A DNA stretch of 64,000 nt from Solitalea lacus (GTDB lineage Bacteria > Bacteroidota > Bacteroidia > Sphingobacteriales > Sphingobacteriaceae): contig NZ_CP091740.1 in assembly GCF_022014595.1 (NCBI RefSeq), positions 124,001 to 188,000 of the forward strand, given 5' to 3'. Below, piece by piece: positions 17,003 through 25,252 of this stretch. Each line of letters starts with the position of its first letter. The stretch's first letter is position 1. Below the pieces are notes generated by a model, which was given only the letters and a program-made list of their open reading frames with translations, had not been told where the DNA came from and did not search any database. The translations under genes and the position numbers were made by a program.

Positions 17003-17749
17003 TTACTGAGCGGCTGCCGCCATCTTCATTACCGTTACACCATCCGCTTCATAAATAATATTACCCAAGGCTTTTTGCTCATTCAGGTAGCGTTGAGTAA
17101 CTTTAGCATAAATCAGGGCTTCCGAAGTTAACATTGTCTCCATGTATAGTGGAGTTATACTGTTAAGTTGACAGACCAAAAACATTTTTTTTCTGGAGAA
17201 TGGACCATAAAAATTAACATTCATACCCTTTGGCTGCAGCAGCACATCAGTAACCGTAAGCTTTTTAGTTATACATTTCACTACTTTATTAGTTTTTGAA
17301 TTCAAGCGCTGTTTCATATCAGTCTTAAAGTTCTCGTTAGGTAGTAAATTGAAAATGATGCTAAACGTGTTATTTAGCATATCCTGAGTGCGAATCAATC
17401 TAACAGGAATAGTATCCTTAAGGGCATTTTTCTTCATGACAAAAGTTGTAGGCAATTCAAAATGTGTCCCTAAAACAGCCGTTGAACTTGGGTCAATTTC
17501 CAGCTTATACTCCCGATCGTAATTAACCGGAGCACCCACCACTGATACTATCACCTTGTGAACAGAGTCGGTATTTGTGACCTGGGCAAATGATATTGCC
17601 GTCGAATCAATTGCAACTCTAGGGTCCATTGAACCAGCTTCAGTAAAATAAATAGTAGACTCTCCTTCATAAGTCATTAAACCCTTTTCACAAGAGATCA
17701 ATGATCCAACGAACAATAACGCACTAAGTTGATATAATAATTTCTTCAT
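17003..17749 (-). CDS. DUF4843-type lipoprotein, 248 aa
   Basis: The signal peptide ends in the lipobox LISC (Cys20), followed by EKGLMTYEGESTIYFTEAGS, the opening typical of DUF4843 proteins. The middle has beta-sandwich character (HKVIVSVVGAPVNYDREYKL, KDTIPVRLIRTQDML). DUF4843 genes are regularly found between susD and PKD-like genes in Bacteroidota, which is exactly the position here; the molecular function is unknown. It is 11 bases after susD and almost certainly cotranscribed. Confidence 0.88.
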   Translation of the reverse strand: MKKLLYQLSALLFVGSLISCEKGLMTYEGESTIYFTEAGSMDPRVAIDSTAISFAQVTNTDSVHKVIVSVVGAPVNYDREYKLEIDPSSTAVLGTHFELPTTFVMKKNALKDTIPVRLIRTQDMLNNTFSIIFNLLPNENFKTDMKQRLNSKTNKVVKCITKKLTVTDVLLQPKGMNVNFYGPFSRKKMFLVCQLNSITPLYMETMLTSEALIYAKVTQRYLNEQKALGNIIYEADGVTVMKMAAAAQ

Positions 17750-17760
17750 GATTTAAACGA

Positions 17761-19203
17761 TTAATGAAATTGAGATTCAGAAAGAGGAAGAGGAACTACA
17801 TATTTGCTTGCATCCATTGTATATGCTGGAGCACCATCTACACCTGATGGGATAGAGGCTGTATTTGTTCTTTTATAGTAATAGAACAACTGACCCTCTC
17901 CAAAAAACTCCTTTTTATATTCTTTCAATAATTCATTCTTAAAATTAGCAGTTGAGCCAAGGTTAATTAATCCCCTATTGTTCCTTACAGTATTTAAATA
18001 AGCCAGTGCCTGATTTTGATCAAGTTCACACTCAGCAGCGATATAGTACATTTCAGAGATCTTTAACAACGGAATAGTGTTCCTAAAACCTAACTTTTTC
18101 TCTATATCAGCATATTTCTTAAATGTTCGAAAAGTTTTACTAGAATTTGCAGGAACCTCCCAGTGCGGATCATATCTATAATCAGCTGATAATCCACTTG
18201 CATCTGTCTCAAACACACTTGTCAAACTAGCAGTACTTGGCGCAAGGATTACGATATTATCCAATGATGCACCATCAAACAAAGCATTTTGCGTTTTGTA
18301 GAGTTGATCCGTATACGTACCCAATATCATCTCCGTACTGAAAATTCGGTCGGGATTTACTCTTTCATTTTTGTTTGCAAGTGTTGTCCAAGGAAATTTT
18401 GAAGCGTTTTGAATGACAACCTTAGCCGCTGCCAAAGCAATCGCTTTATCTCCTCTGTATAAATTAACCCTGGCTTGTAAGGCTTTAACCGCAAAATAAT
18501 TGAAGCGATAATTTCTATTCACCATAAAATCACTAGAAGTCGACGACATTACACCATTGGTTATTACGGGATCTTTCTCTAATAATTTTTCAGCATTGTT
18601 CAAATCTGTTACAATGTTTTTCATTACCTCATTAGCAGGCAGCAAAGGTCTGGCGACCGAGGACACTGTTTTATCATAAAATGGGATAGAAATTTGTGTC
18701 GAATCAACAGTGCTGTACATCGGACCAAATAAGCGCAGCATGTCAAAGTGAAGCATAGCACGCATAGCTATTGCCTCACCTCTATAAATCGAATCCGTTT
18801 TCGCATCTAAAAGGCCGGGTTTAGCATCCAGGTTTTGTAAAAAGCTATTGATGTTCATAATGGTAGAGTAGGAAGTTCTCCATATGTCCTCCATTTTAGA
18901 CTTCACACCAGCGTCACCATAACTATATATAGAGGTTGGATAATACGCTGTATTTTGGCTGTTTAGGCTATATCGCTGCCCCATCACGTCCACAGTACTT
19001 AATGTAAGGTTCTGTCCATACAAGGAATTACTACCAATTCTGACATACAACCCATTTAAAGCCAGGTTTACACCTTGTTTATTAGCAAAAACAGTTTGTT
19101 CCAACATTTTATCTTCAGGCTGCACATCTAAAAAATTTTGACATGAAGCAAGGCCCAGTAATGCAGCAACCGATATTAATAAGTTTATATAATTTCTTTT
19201 CAT
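17761..19203 (-). CDS. SusD/RagB-family lipoprotein, 480 aa
   Basis: Lipobox LASC (Cys22), then QNFLDVQPEDKMLEQTVFAN, the classic SusD/RagB start. TPR helices include YRGEAIAMRAMLHFDMLRLF and FAVKALQARVNLYRGDKA. The C-terminal part has RNTIPLLKISEMYYIAAE and YLNTVRNNRG. This is of the standard RagB type (SusD-like_3 plus SusD_RagB), different from the SusD-like_2 type used by the other five pairs in the window. It is the substrate-binding lid of the STN-bearing SusC encoded 12 bases upstream. Confidence 0.94.
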   Translation of the reverse strand: MKRNYINLLISVAALLGLASCQNFLDVQPEDKMLEQTVFANKQGVNLALNGLYVRIGSNSLYGQNLTLSTVDVMGQRYSLNSQNTAYYPTSIYSYGDAGVKSKMEDIWRTSYSTIMNINSFLQNLDAKPGLLDAKTDSIYRGEAIAMRAMLHFDMLRLFGPMYSTVDSTQISIPFYDKTVSSVARPLLPANEVMKNIVTDLNNAEKLLEKDPVITNGVMSSTSSDFMVNRNYRFNYFAVKALQARVNLYRGDKAIALAAAKVVIQNASKFPWTTLANKNERVNPDRIFSTEMILGTYTDQLYKTQNALFDGASLDNIVILAPSTASLTSVFETDASGLSADYRYDPHWEVPANSSKTFRTFKKYADIEKKLGFRNTIPLLKISEMYYIAAECELDQNQALAYLNTVRNNRGLINLGSTANFKNELLKEYKKEFFGEGQLFYYYKRTNTASIPSGVDGAPAYTMDASKYVVPLPLSESQFH

Positions 19204-19215
19204 TATTCTTAGATT

Positions 19216-22200
19216 TTAGAATGAGGCCCTTAAACTGAATGAAACTGAACGGGCAAACGGATATTCTATACCTCTTTCACGTTTAACGGTAGAAATTCTA
19301 ACGATATCATTGGTATATGCAGAGAAATTCAAACTACTCATCCCAATGTTCTTAACCCATTTTGCATTTTCGAAGGTGTAGCCTGCACTGATCGATTCGA
19401 AAGAAAAAACATTTTCCTGCTGTACAAATCGCGACGACATTTCAGTTGCGTCTGTTAAGGAAATGCCCTTAAACTGTGTTATATCACCCGACTGTTGCCA
19501 ACGATCATAAAGGGCTCTTTTATCCTGGTTTAAAGAAAGTTGAGCATAAGAAATGTTTTCAACTTTATTAAATAAGGCTGTATTAATGATATCTGCTCTT
19601 TGACTATATCTCATAGACATATTGACATTGAACCCTTTGATTCTAATCGCGTTAGTAATGATCCCTTGAATAAGAGGATCTGTATTTCCAATACGTTGGA
19701 TGGCGGCCTTATTATAATCGAACGTATATTCACCGGTTGATGTTAGGAACATTTCACGGCCTGTTCCGGGATCAATACCCAAAGACTTTGCAGCCCAGAT
19801 ATCCGAAGGACTGTATCCATCCTGGAAACGGAGATAAGTTTTATTCGCCTCTTGGGTCTTATTCAAAGAAGCCAATGAGTTGCCAAACCCGCCGTAACTG
19901 CTATGTGTATGGCTTCCTGTTAAACTTATCGTCCAATTGATTCGGCTCTTAAGGTCCCTGATTACATTATAAGCAATCCTCGTCTCAATACCATTGGTTA
20001 TAAGATGGCCTAAATTTTCCTGGTGATTAACAAGACCTGTTGAAGAAGCATTGTTAACATTAACAACAAGATTTTCTGTGTATTTATTATAAAACTGAAA
20101 ATAACCACTAAACCTATTATTAAACAAACCGAAATTAATACCGGTACTCAGCTGATAGGTCTTCTGTGCTTTAATATCAGGATTTGCAACCGAAGCTATA
20201 TTTACTGCTCCCCCGAATTTGTTATAGCTTGAATTATAATTATAAACAGTTGATGAAGCAACGCTTCCAAAGTTTTGATTACCCGTAGCTCCAAAATTCG
20301 AATGAATCTTTAAGTTATCTAACCAGGAAATACCTTTAATGAACTTTTCATTGGAAAGATTCCATCCTATACCGGCTGCATAATAAGGCGACATCCTTTG
20401 GTTAGTACCATAAGAGGTTGAACCATCTAAACGATACGATGCATCAAAAAGAAATCGTCTATCATAAGAATAGTTAGCAGATACCAATGTGTTAGCAGTT
20501 CGATATACAGTTTGTGCTGCTGATGGTTTATTTAAATTATCATACCCAAAAGCAAATCGGGGGTTTCCGTTAGTTCCTGATGGGAAACCCACGAAAACGG
20601 TACCTAAAGAGTTGTTAATACGGTGACTCAATTCAGTACGGGCATTCGCAGTAATAGAATGCTTACCTAATACTTTTCCAAAACTTAATAATGCATTCCC
20701 TGTATATGAAAGGCTTTCTGATTTATTATTTTGAGACCTTCCTTTAAGGGTAAAATCAACATTTTCGTACTTTGTATTGTCAGGGGAGGTAAATACTGTA
20801 GAAGAACTTTGTCCTTTAGCTATTTGAAAACCTCCGTCTAAGCGTAATTCCGGCAATATTTCATACCTAACATTCATATTGTTTGAAAGATCTAAACCTT
20901 TGCCTGTATCATATGAGCTTAGCAAAGCATTATATAAAGGATTGCCAACGTTCAGAGTGATAATTTGAGCTGCATTTAGACCAGGGGCTTTGGATTGCTC
21001 AAGCCAGCGGGCGTTCGGATCCTTTGTATAATAAGGATTTAGGCTTGCATAGGTAGAGAAATCACCGTAAGGTGATTCTGCACTAGAAGTACCGCTTACA
21101 GAAAAATTATTGGTGATAGAAAACTTTGATTTGCGATAAACTAAATTCATATTTCCGCCCCAGGCATCACGACCCGACCCTTTCATTACCCCGTCTTGCT
21201 TTCTGTAATTAAATCCAACACCATATTGAAGATTTTGATCGCCACCGCTCACTGAAAGTGAATTATTATCAGTAAATGCAGTACGAACAGGTTCGTTTAA
21301 CCAATAAGTATCCACACCTTGTTTAACTGTAATAAGATGGGTATTGTACAATTGATCCAAATAAATCTGATCTGCAGCATCAAGAGGAGCTGTATATCTT
21401 CCTGAAAGCTTTTCGAACTGGAGTTTTTCAGTTGAATTCATTAGGTTATATACTGTCAAATCAGGAGCCGCTACGCTTAAGTCATTGCTATAGGAAAACC
21501 GGAGTTTACCTTCTTTAGGTTTTACTGTTTCAACAACCACCACGCCATTGGCCGCTTTTGATCCGTATAAAGCCGTAGAGGCCGCATCTTTCAGGATGAC
21601 TACTGATTGTATACGGTTCATATCCAAATCAATAATTCTTTGAAGGGTGGTTTCAAAACCATCTAAAATGAATAATGGTTGATTGGGATCCGAGGCAAAT
21701 TGATCTTGTAAAGTCAAGCCTGATGCTCCGGTTTTACCGCGTATTTCAATTACTGGTGTGCTGTTCGGATCCGATCCTTTTAAATTATTTTCAACAACGA
21801 TAAAAGCAGGATCTAATGCTTTTAAGCTTTGTATTAAATTGCTGTTCCCGATGGCTTTTAATTGTTCACCGGTATAAGTAGCTGTAGCACCGGTAAAAGT
21901 TTTTGCATCACGGTTGATACCGGTACCTGTTACTACAACTTCATTAATCTTAAGCTGGTTCGGCTCAAGCTTAACCGTCATTTTAGCTTTCGCAGGAACT
22001 TGCTGGCTGCGATAACCGATAAATGAAAAAGAAAGCACCGCATTTTCTGGTACATTCTTCAAGATAAACTGACCTTTTGCGTCGGTTTGAGTTGCAATGT
22101 TGGAACCTTTAACTACGATGTTAACACCAAGCATTGGTGCTCCTGTTTCGTCAATTACCTTGCCGATAATATCCTGGCTGGGGCGTTGTGTCTCATTAGA

Positions 22201-22572
22201 GTTAATTGAAGAACCTGCCTCTTTTGAGGTTTTAATGAGAATGTATTTATCATTAACCTCAAATTGAAGGCTTTTGCCTTTTAATACCAGCTTCATCACT
22301 CCTTCAACTTCTTCACGATTAAAATCAACAGAAATTTTTTCCTGATCATTCAATACATTGTTGTTGTAAAAGGCGACCAAGCCTGTTTGTTTTTTAACTT
22401 CCGCAAGCACTTTTGCAATGCTGATGTTATTTGCTTTAAATGTTACCAATGCTTTAGGTTGATAAGCAAGGGCATTCATCGAATTACAAATAAGAAACAG
22501 CAAAGCTAGCAGAGCAGCTAAACGTCGACTACCTCGTAAGCCTTTCATTAATTGTAAAGTTTCTCCATTCAT
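19216..22572 (-). CDS. SusC/RagA-family TonB-linked transporter with N-terminal STN signalling domain, 1118 aa
   Basis: Domains in order: a signal peptide (about 1-36), an STN (secretin/TonB short N-terminal) domain at about 40-115 (ISIAKVLAEVKKQTGLVAFY, KYILIKTSKEA), a CarboxypepD_reg domain at about 133-215 (GKVIDETGAPMLGVNIVVKG), the plug (KINEVVVTGTGINRD, LKDAASTALYGSKAANGVVV) and a barrel ending SVSFSLRASF. The STN domain is the hallmark of transporters that signal through a FecR-type anti-sigma factor. A fecR-like and an ECF sigma gene lie directly upstream on the same strand, so this transporter is the probable sensor of that pathway. It is the first gene of a run of nine. Among the six SusC proteins here it is the only one with STN. 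Confidence 0.95.
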   Translation of the reverse strand: MNGETLQLMKGLRGSRRLAALLALLFLICNSMNALAYQPKALVTFKANNISIAKVLAEVKKQTGLVAFYNNNVLNDQEKISVDFNREEVEGVMKLVLKGKSLQFEVNDKYILIKTSKEAGSSINSNETQRPSQDIIGKVIDETGAPMLGVNIVVKGSNIATQTDAKGQFILKNVPENAVLSFSFIGYRSQQVPAKAKMTVKLEPNQLKINEVVVTGTGINRDAKTFTGATATYTGEQLKAIGNSNLIQSLKALDPAFIVVENNLKGSDPNSTPVIEIRGKTGASGLTLQDQFASDPNQPLFILDGFETTLQRIIDLDMNRIQSVVILKDAASTALYGSKAANGVVVVETVKPKEGKLRFSYSNDLSVAAPDLTVYNLMNSTEKLQFEKLSGRYTAPLDAADQIYLDQLYNTHLITVKQGVDTYWLNEPVRTAFTDNNSLSVSGGDQNLQYGVGFNYRKQDGVMKGSGRDAWGGNMNLVYRKSKFSITNNFSVSGTSSAESPYGDFSTYASLNPYYTKDPNARWLEQSKAPGLNAAQIITLNVGNPLYNALLSSYDTGKGLDLSNNMNVRYEILPELRLDGGFQIAKGQSSSTVFTSPDNTKYENVDFTLKGRSQNNKSESLSYTGNALLSFGKVLGKHSITANARTELSHRINNSLGTVFVGFPSGTNGNPRFAFGYDNLNKPSAAQTVYRTANTLVSANYSYDRRFLFDASYRLDGSTSYGTNQRMSPYYAAGIGWNLSNEKFIKGISWLDNLKIHSNFGATGNQNFGSVASSTVYNYNSSYNKFGGAVNIASVANPDIKAQKTYQLSTGINFGLFNNRFSGYFQFYNKYTENLVVNVNNASSTGLVNHQENLGHLITNGIETRIAYNVIRDLKSRINWTISLTGSHTHSSYGGFGNSLASLNKTQEANKTYLRFQDGYSPSDIWAAKSLGIDPGTGREMFLTSTGEYTFDYNKAAIQRIGNTDPLIQGIITNAIRIKGFNVNMSMRYSQRADIINTALFNKVENISYAQLSLNQDKRALYDRWQQSGDITQFKGISLTDATEMSSRFVQQENVFSFESISAGYTFENAKWVKNIGMSSLNFSAYTNDIVRISTVKRERGIEYPFARSVSFSLRASF

Positions 22573-22775
22573 AAATAATAGTTAGGTTAAATTTTGCTTG
22601 ATTTGAATTCAAGACAATAAAATTTTGAAAACGGGTGACAACAACTTTTTTTTTCAGATAAAAATTTCTCAATTAGCTATAAATCAAAACTAAACACTGA
22701 AAATTTCATCTTAACCCATTGTCAACTAAATCATTAACATCTATTTGACAATACTAATTAAGATTAGCGGAGAAC

Positions 22776-22811
22776 AGCATGGACTAAAAATGGAATAGCA
22801 TGGACTAAAAA
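22776..22811. repeat. Two 15-bp direct repeats spaced by two helical turns
   Basis: AGCATGGACTAAAAA occurs at 22776-22790 and again at 22797-22811, start to start 21 bases. This puts both copies on the same face of the DNA about 200 bases upstream of the STN-susC start. It is a candidate operator or ECF-promoter element. Confidence 0.7.
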
Positions 22812-22889
22812 ATAAAAAGACCCCAATGACCGGAGTCTTTAAATTAAGATTAAAGAATTACGAATTCTCTTTAAGAATAATTTCATAAA

Positions 22890-22922
22890 ACACAGAGAGC
22901 CCCAAGAAGGGGCTCTCTGTGT
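22890..22922 (-). terminator. Terminator after fecR-like gene
   Basis: A perfect 14-bp stem (ACACAGAGAGCCCC with GGGGCTCTCTGTGT) and a 5-base loop. On the minus strand it is followed by TTTATGAAATT. It lies 27 bases downstream of the fecR-like stop codon and separates the regulators from the transporter operon. Confidence 0.88.
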
Positions 22923-22949
22923 TAAGGTTAAAACTAATTATGAAAATCT

Positions 22950-24119
22950 TTATCTCTGTTTACTAAGCACAACAGTATTATTATCGTTTATTGTGTATTG
23001 AAGCCTTGAGGTGATGGTTAAATTTTCCAAGAATTGCTTTAATGGTTTATCTTTTTCAATAGCTCCTGAAATTTTAACACTTTGAACGCTTGAATCGGCA
23101 ATCTCTATTCTCACATCATACCAACGCTGAACAATTTCAGCAATTTCTTTAATGTCAGCATTATTAAAAAAGTAAATGCCATTCATCCATGAAAGCTCTT
23201 GTTGATCATCAAACCAATTTTGAGTGAACCCGATCCCGGTTGTATAAGTTGCCATTAGCCCAGGTTTCAGCAAGGACTCTTCACCGTGAGCATTCAACTT
23301 TACTGATCCTTCTACCAACGCCACCTTCAAGGCTTCTTTAAAATAGCTATTTACATTAAATGAAGTACCCAACACCTGAACATCCACGTCATTCACTTTT
23401 ACAATAAAAGGTTTTTCCGCATTCTTCGTTACTTTAAAATAAGCTTCTCCTTTTAAGTAAACTATACGATTCTCGTCTCCAAATTCGAGGGGGAATTTTA
23501 ATTCCGAATCAGAGTTGAGCCAAACTTCAGTGCCATCAGAAAGCTTTATTTTATAATCTTTTGTACGGGGGACTATTAAAGTATTATAATTCAATGCATG
23601 CTGTTGACCCTTCGATTCATATTTTAAAGCGCCTTGCTCATTATGCAAAACAGCAGTAGCAGTGTTTAACGTTTTATTTTGGGCGATTTGATCTAAGGCA
23701 ACTGATTCACCAGTGGTCAATATCAGTTTTACGTTGTCTTTATTTTGAGCAAATTGAAACTGCTGATCTTTTGAGAAATAGTTTCTTAATACGAAAACAG
23801 TAACGATTGCAAGTGGTAATAAAACCGATGCGGCCACCAACCATCTTTTTAAATTTATGAACTTGACCGTTTTCGGCATTTCAACTTCTGGAGTCATTAC
23901 CGAATTGATTTTGTTCCAGGCAGCATTCTGATCTATCTTGCTTAAAAAGGTGGCAGCTTTGGCTCCGCGGAATGATTCGGCATAGTCGCCATAAAGCTCC
24001 TTTACCTCTTCATCCTCGTTTATAAATCTAATCAACAACTCGCTATCCTCCGAAGAGATTTCGCCCGTTAGCTGATCGATGATCAATTGTTCAATATCTT
24101 CTTTATAATTTCTTTCCAT
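22950..24119 (-). CDS. FecR-family anti-sigma factor, 389 aa
   Basis: The N-terminal cytoplasmic part (about 1-80) should bind the sigma factor. A single membrane helix follows at about 91-110 (WLVAASVLLPLAIVTVFVL). The periplasmic part contains the FecR domain: YNTLIVPRTKDYKIKLSDG, EVWLNSDSELKFPLEF, VYLKGEAYFKVTKN and VNDVDVQVLGTSFNVNSY. The C-terminal end is a DUF4974-type domain (FFNNADIKEIAEIVQRWYDV) that resembles an STN fold and is thought to meet the transporter's STN domain. It would hold the ECF factor inactive until the SusC reports ligand. It sits 61 bases after the sigma gene. Confidence 0.94.
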   Translation of the reverse strand: MERNYKEDIEQLIIDQLTGEISSEDSELLIRFINEDEEVKELYGDYAESFRGAKAATFLSKIDQNAAWNKINSVMTPEVEMPKTVKFINLKRWLVAASVLLPLAIVTVFVLRNYFSKDQQFQFAQNKDNVKLILTTGESVALDQIAQNKTLNTATAVLHNEQGALKYESKGQQHALNYNTLIVPRTKDYKIKLSDGTEVWLNSDSELKFPLEFGDENRIVYLKGEAYFKVTKNAEKPFIVKVNDVDVQVLGTSFNVNSYFKEALKVALVEGSVKLNAHGEESLLKPGLMATYTTGIGFTQNWFDDQQELSWMNGIYFFNNADIKEIAEIVQRWYDVRIEIADSSVQSVKISGAIEKDKPLKQFLENLTITSRLQYTINDNNTVVLSKQR

Positions 24120-24180
24120 CCTAGTTATTTGGTAGACATTTTTTTTTAACTAATGGGTGACAAAAAATAATACTATTTTT

Positions 24181-24711
24181 CTATTTAAAACTAGCCATCT
24201 GTTCCCTCATTTTGGAAAAAGCCCTTTTTAATTGAGTCTTAATGGTATTAATGCTAACCCCTATTTCATCTGCAGCTTCCTGATATTTTTTATTTTCTAA
24301 AGCAACAATAGTGAAAACCAACCTACATTGATCAGGCAATGTTGAAAGAGCCTTGTCAATGCGGTATTGCAATTCTTTATTTTCTAATACTTTATCTGAA
24401 TTTTCATCTGCAACAAAATCAGCATCTTCAAGTGCCAATTCAACATAGGTTTTTCTTTGTTTAATACGATTTAAACAGATATTTCTAATTGCAGATTTTA
24501 AATACGATTTTAAAGAGGTTTCGATCTGGAAATATTGCTTTTCCTGCCATAATTTAAGAAAAAAAGCTTGTACGACATCCTCAGCCTCTTCGCTATTATT
24601 TAATAAGAAAAAAGCTTGCAAACAAAGCTGCTTATAATATTTATCAAATAAATTCTTGAACCCTGCGGCTTCATCAGCCTTTAATTGTTCAAGTATCAAA
24701 ATATCATCCAT
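24181..24711 (-). CDS. ECF RNA polymerase sigma factor (FecI/RpoE-like), 176 aa
   Basis: Standard two-domain ECF sigma factor. Region 2 is visible at about residues 10-80 (FKNLFDKYYKQLCLQAFFLL, AEDVVQAFFLKLWQ, LKSYLKSAIRNICLNRIKQR) and region 4 at about 110-170 (LPDQCRLVFTIVALENKKYQ, AADEIGVSINTIKTQLKRAF). It should direct transcription of the STN-susC operon when released by the FecR-like protein encoded next to it. Two 13-bp direct repeats lie 58-109 bases upstream and may be part of its control. Confidence 0.95.
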   Translation of the reverse strand: MDDILILEQLKADEAAGFKNLFDKYYKQLCLQAFFLLNNSEEAEDVVQAFFLKLWQEKQYFQIETSLKSYLKSAIRNICLNRIKQRKTYVELALEDADFVADENSDKVLENKELQYRIDKALSTLPDQCRLVFTIVALENKKYQEAADEIGVSINTIKTQLKRAFSKMREQMASFK

Positions 24712-24768
24712 GCAATTTCCGATAAATACTTCTCATATTATGAGGGGGGGAGTAAGATACTTAACTTT

Positions 24769-24820
24769 TCTGGTCAAACATCTATATTAACTAGATAAAT
24801 AGTCATTTCTAGTCAAACAT
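24769..24820. repeat. Two 13-bp direct repeats upstream of the ECF sigma gene
   Basis: TCTGGTCAAACAT (24769-24781) and TCTAGTCAAACAT (24808-24820) differ at one base and are 39 bases apart. On the minus strand the first reads GATGTTTG at its edge, close to the -7 consensus TAnnTTTG, so one copy could be promoter and both could be operators. Confidence 0.55.
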
Positions 24821-24850
24821 TCTAAATAGCACCTATTAAAATAAATAAAT

Positions 24851-24882
24851 AAAGTGGGTTTTTGCAGCGAAAAACCCACTTT
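24851..24882 (-). terminator. Terminator of the tRNA-Arg pair
   Basis: A perfect 13-bp stem (AAAGTGGGTTTTT with AAAAACCCACTTT) around the loop GCAGCG. On the minus strand it is followed by ATTTATTTATTT. It is 5 bases beyond the second tRNA. Confidence 0.85.
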
Positions 24883-24887
24883 ATTAG

Positions 24888-24959
24888 TGGTCCCTACAGG
24901 AATCGAACCTGTACCCTGAGAACCGGAATCTCATATTCTATCCATTAAACTAAAGGACC
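24888..24959 (-). tRNA. tRNA-Arg (anticodon CCG)
   Basis: Read on the minus strand it folds as a cloverleaf: acceptor GGTCCTT/AGGGACC with one G-U, D arm GTTT...GAAT, anticodon stem TGAGA/TCTCA with loop TTCCGGT (anticodon CCG, codon CGG), T arm with GGTTCGATTC, discriminator A. The CCA end is not encoded (CTA follows). Confidence 0.93.
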
Positions 24960-24963
24960 AATG

Positions 24964-25038
24964 TGGTAGCCCGGACGGGAATCGAACCCATATCTAAAGT
25001 TTAGGAAACTTCTATTCTATCCATTGAACTACCGGGCC
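24964..25038 (-). tRNA. tRNA-Arg (anticodon CCT), CCA end encoded
   Basis: Minus-strand cloverleaf with acceptor GGCCCGG/CCGGGCT, D arm GTTC...GAAT, anticodon stem GAAGT/ACTTT with loop TTCCTAA (anticodon CCT, codon AGG), T arm with GGTTCGATTC and discriminator A followed by a genomic CCA. It lies 4 bases upstream of the second tRNA, so both are processed from one transcript. Confidence 0.93.
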
Positions 25039-25159
25039 AACTCTTAAAAGCTTTCTTATCAAGCATCTTTGAGCGAGGGGCAAATTTAGTACTTTATTCC
25101 AAATAATCTCTTTTTATCATTGATTGAACCGGTTATTTCTCAATTGGCATTATAAAACC

Positions 25160-25193
25160 AAGGCCCTCAGTTCGGTAATCTACTGAGGGCCTT
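25160..25193 (-). terminator. Terminator of the TonB-dependent receptor gene
   Basis: AAGGCCCTCAG (25160-25170) pairs perfectly with CTGAGGGCCTT (25183-25193) around a 12-base loop. It is 60 bases beyond the receptor stop; the minus-strand exit reads GGTTTTATAA. Confidence 0.75.
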
Positions 25194-25252
25194 AAAGGTC
25201 TGCCATTTAGGAATGTATCTATTAATGACTTAAACCTAATCAGTAATCATTA

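Larger units (their letters stand above)
22573..22949. other. Regulatory gap between fecR and the STN-susC operon
   Basis: This 377-base gap holds the fecR terminator (22890-22922), a second imperfect hairpin at about 22816-22837 (AAAGAC / GTCTTT plus CC/GG), a pair of 15-bp direct repeats (22776-22811), and about 200 A+T-rich bases before the susC start. This is where the ECF sigma factor should recognise a promoter, but I cannot identify its consensus. Confidence 0.55.
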
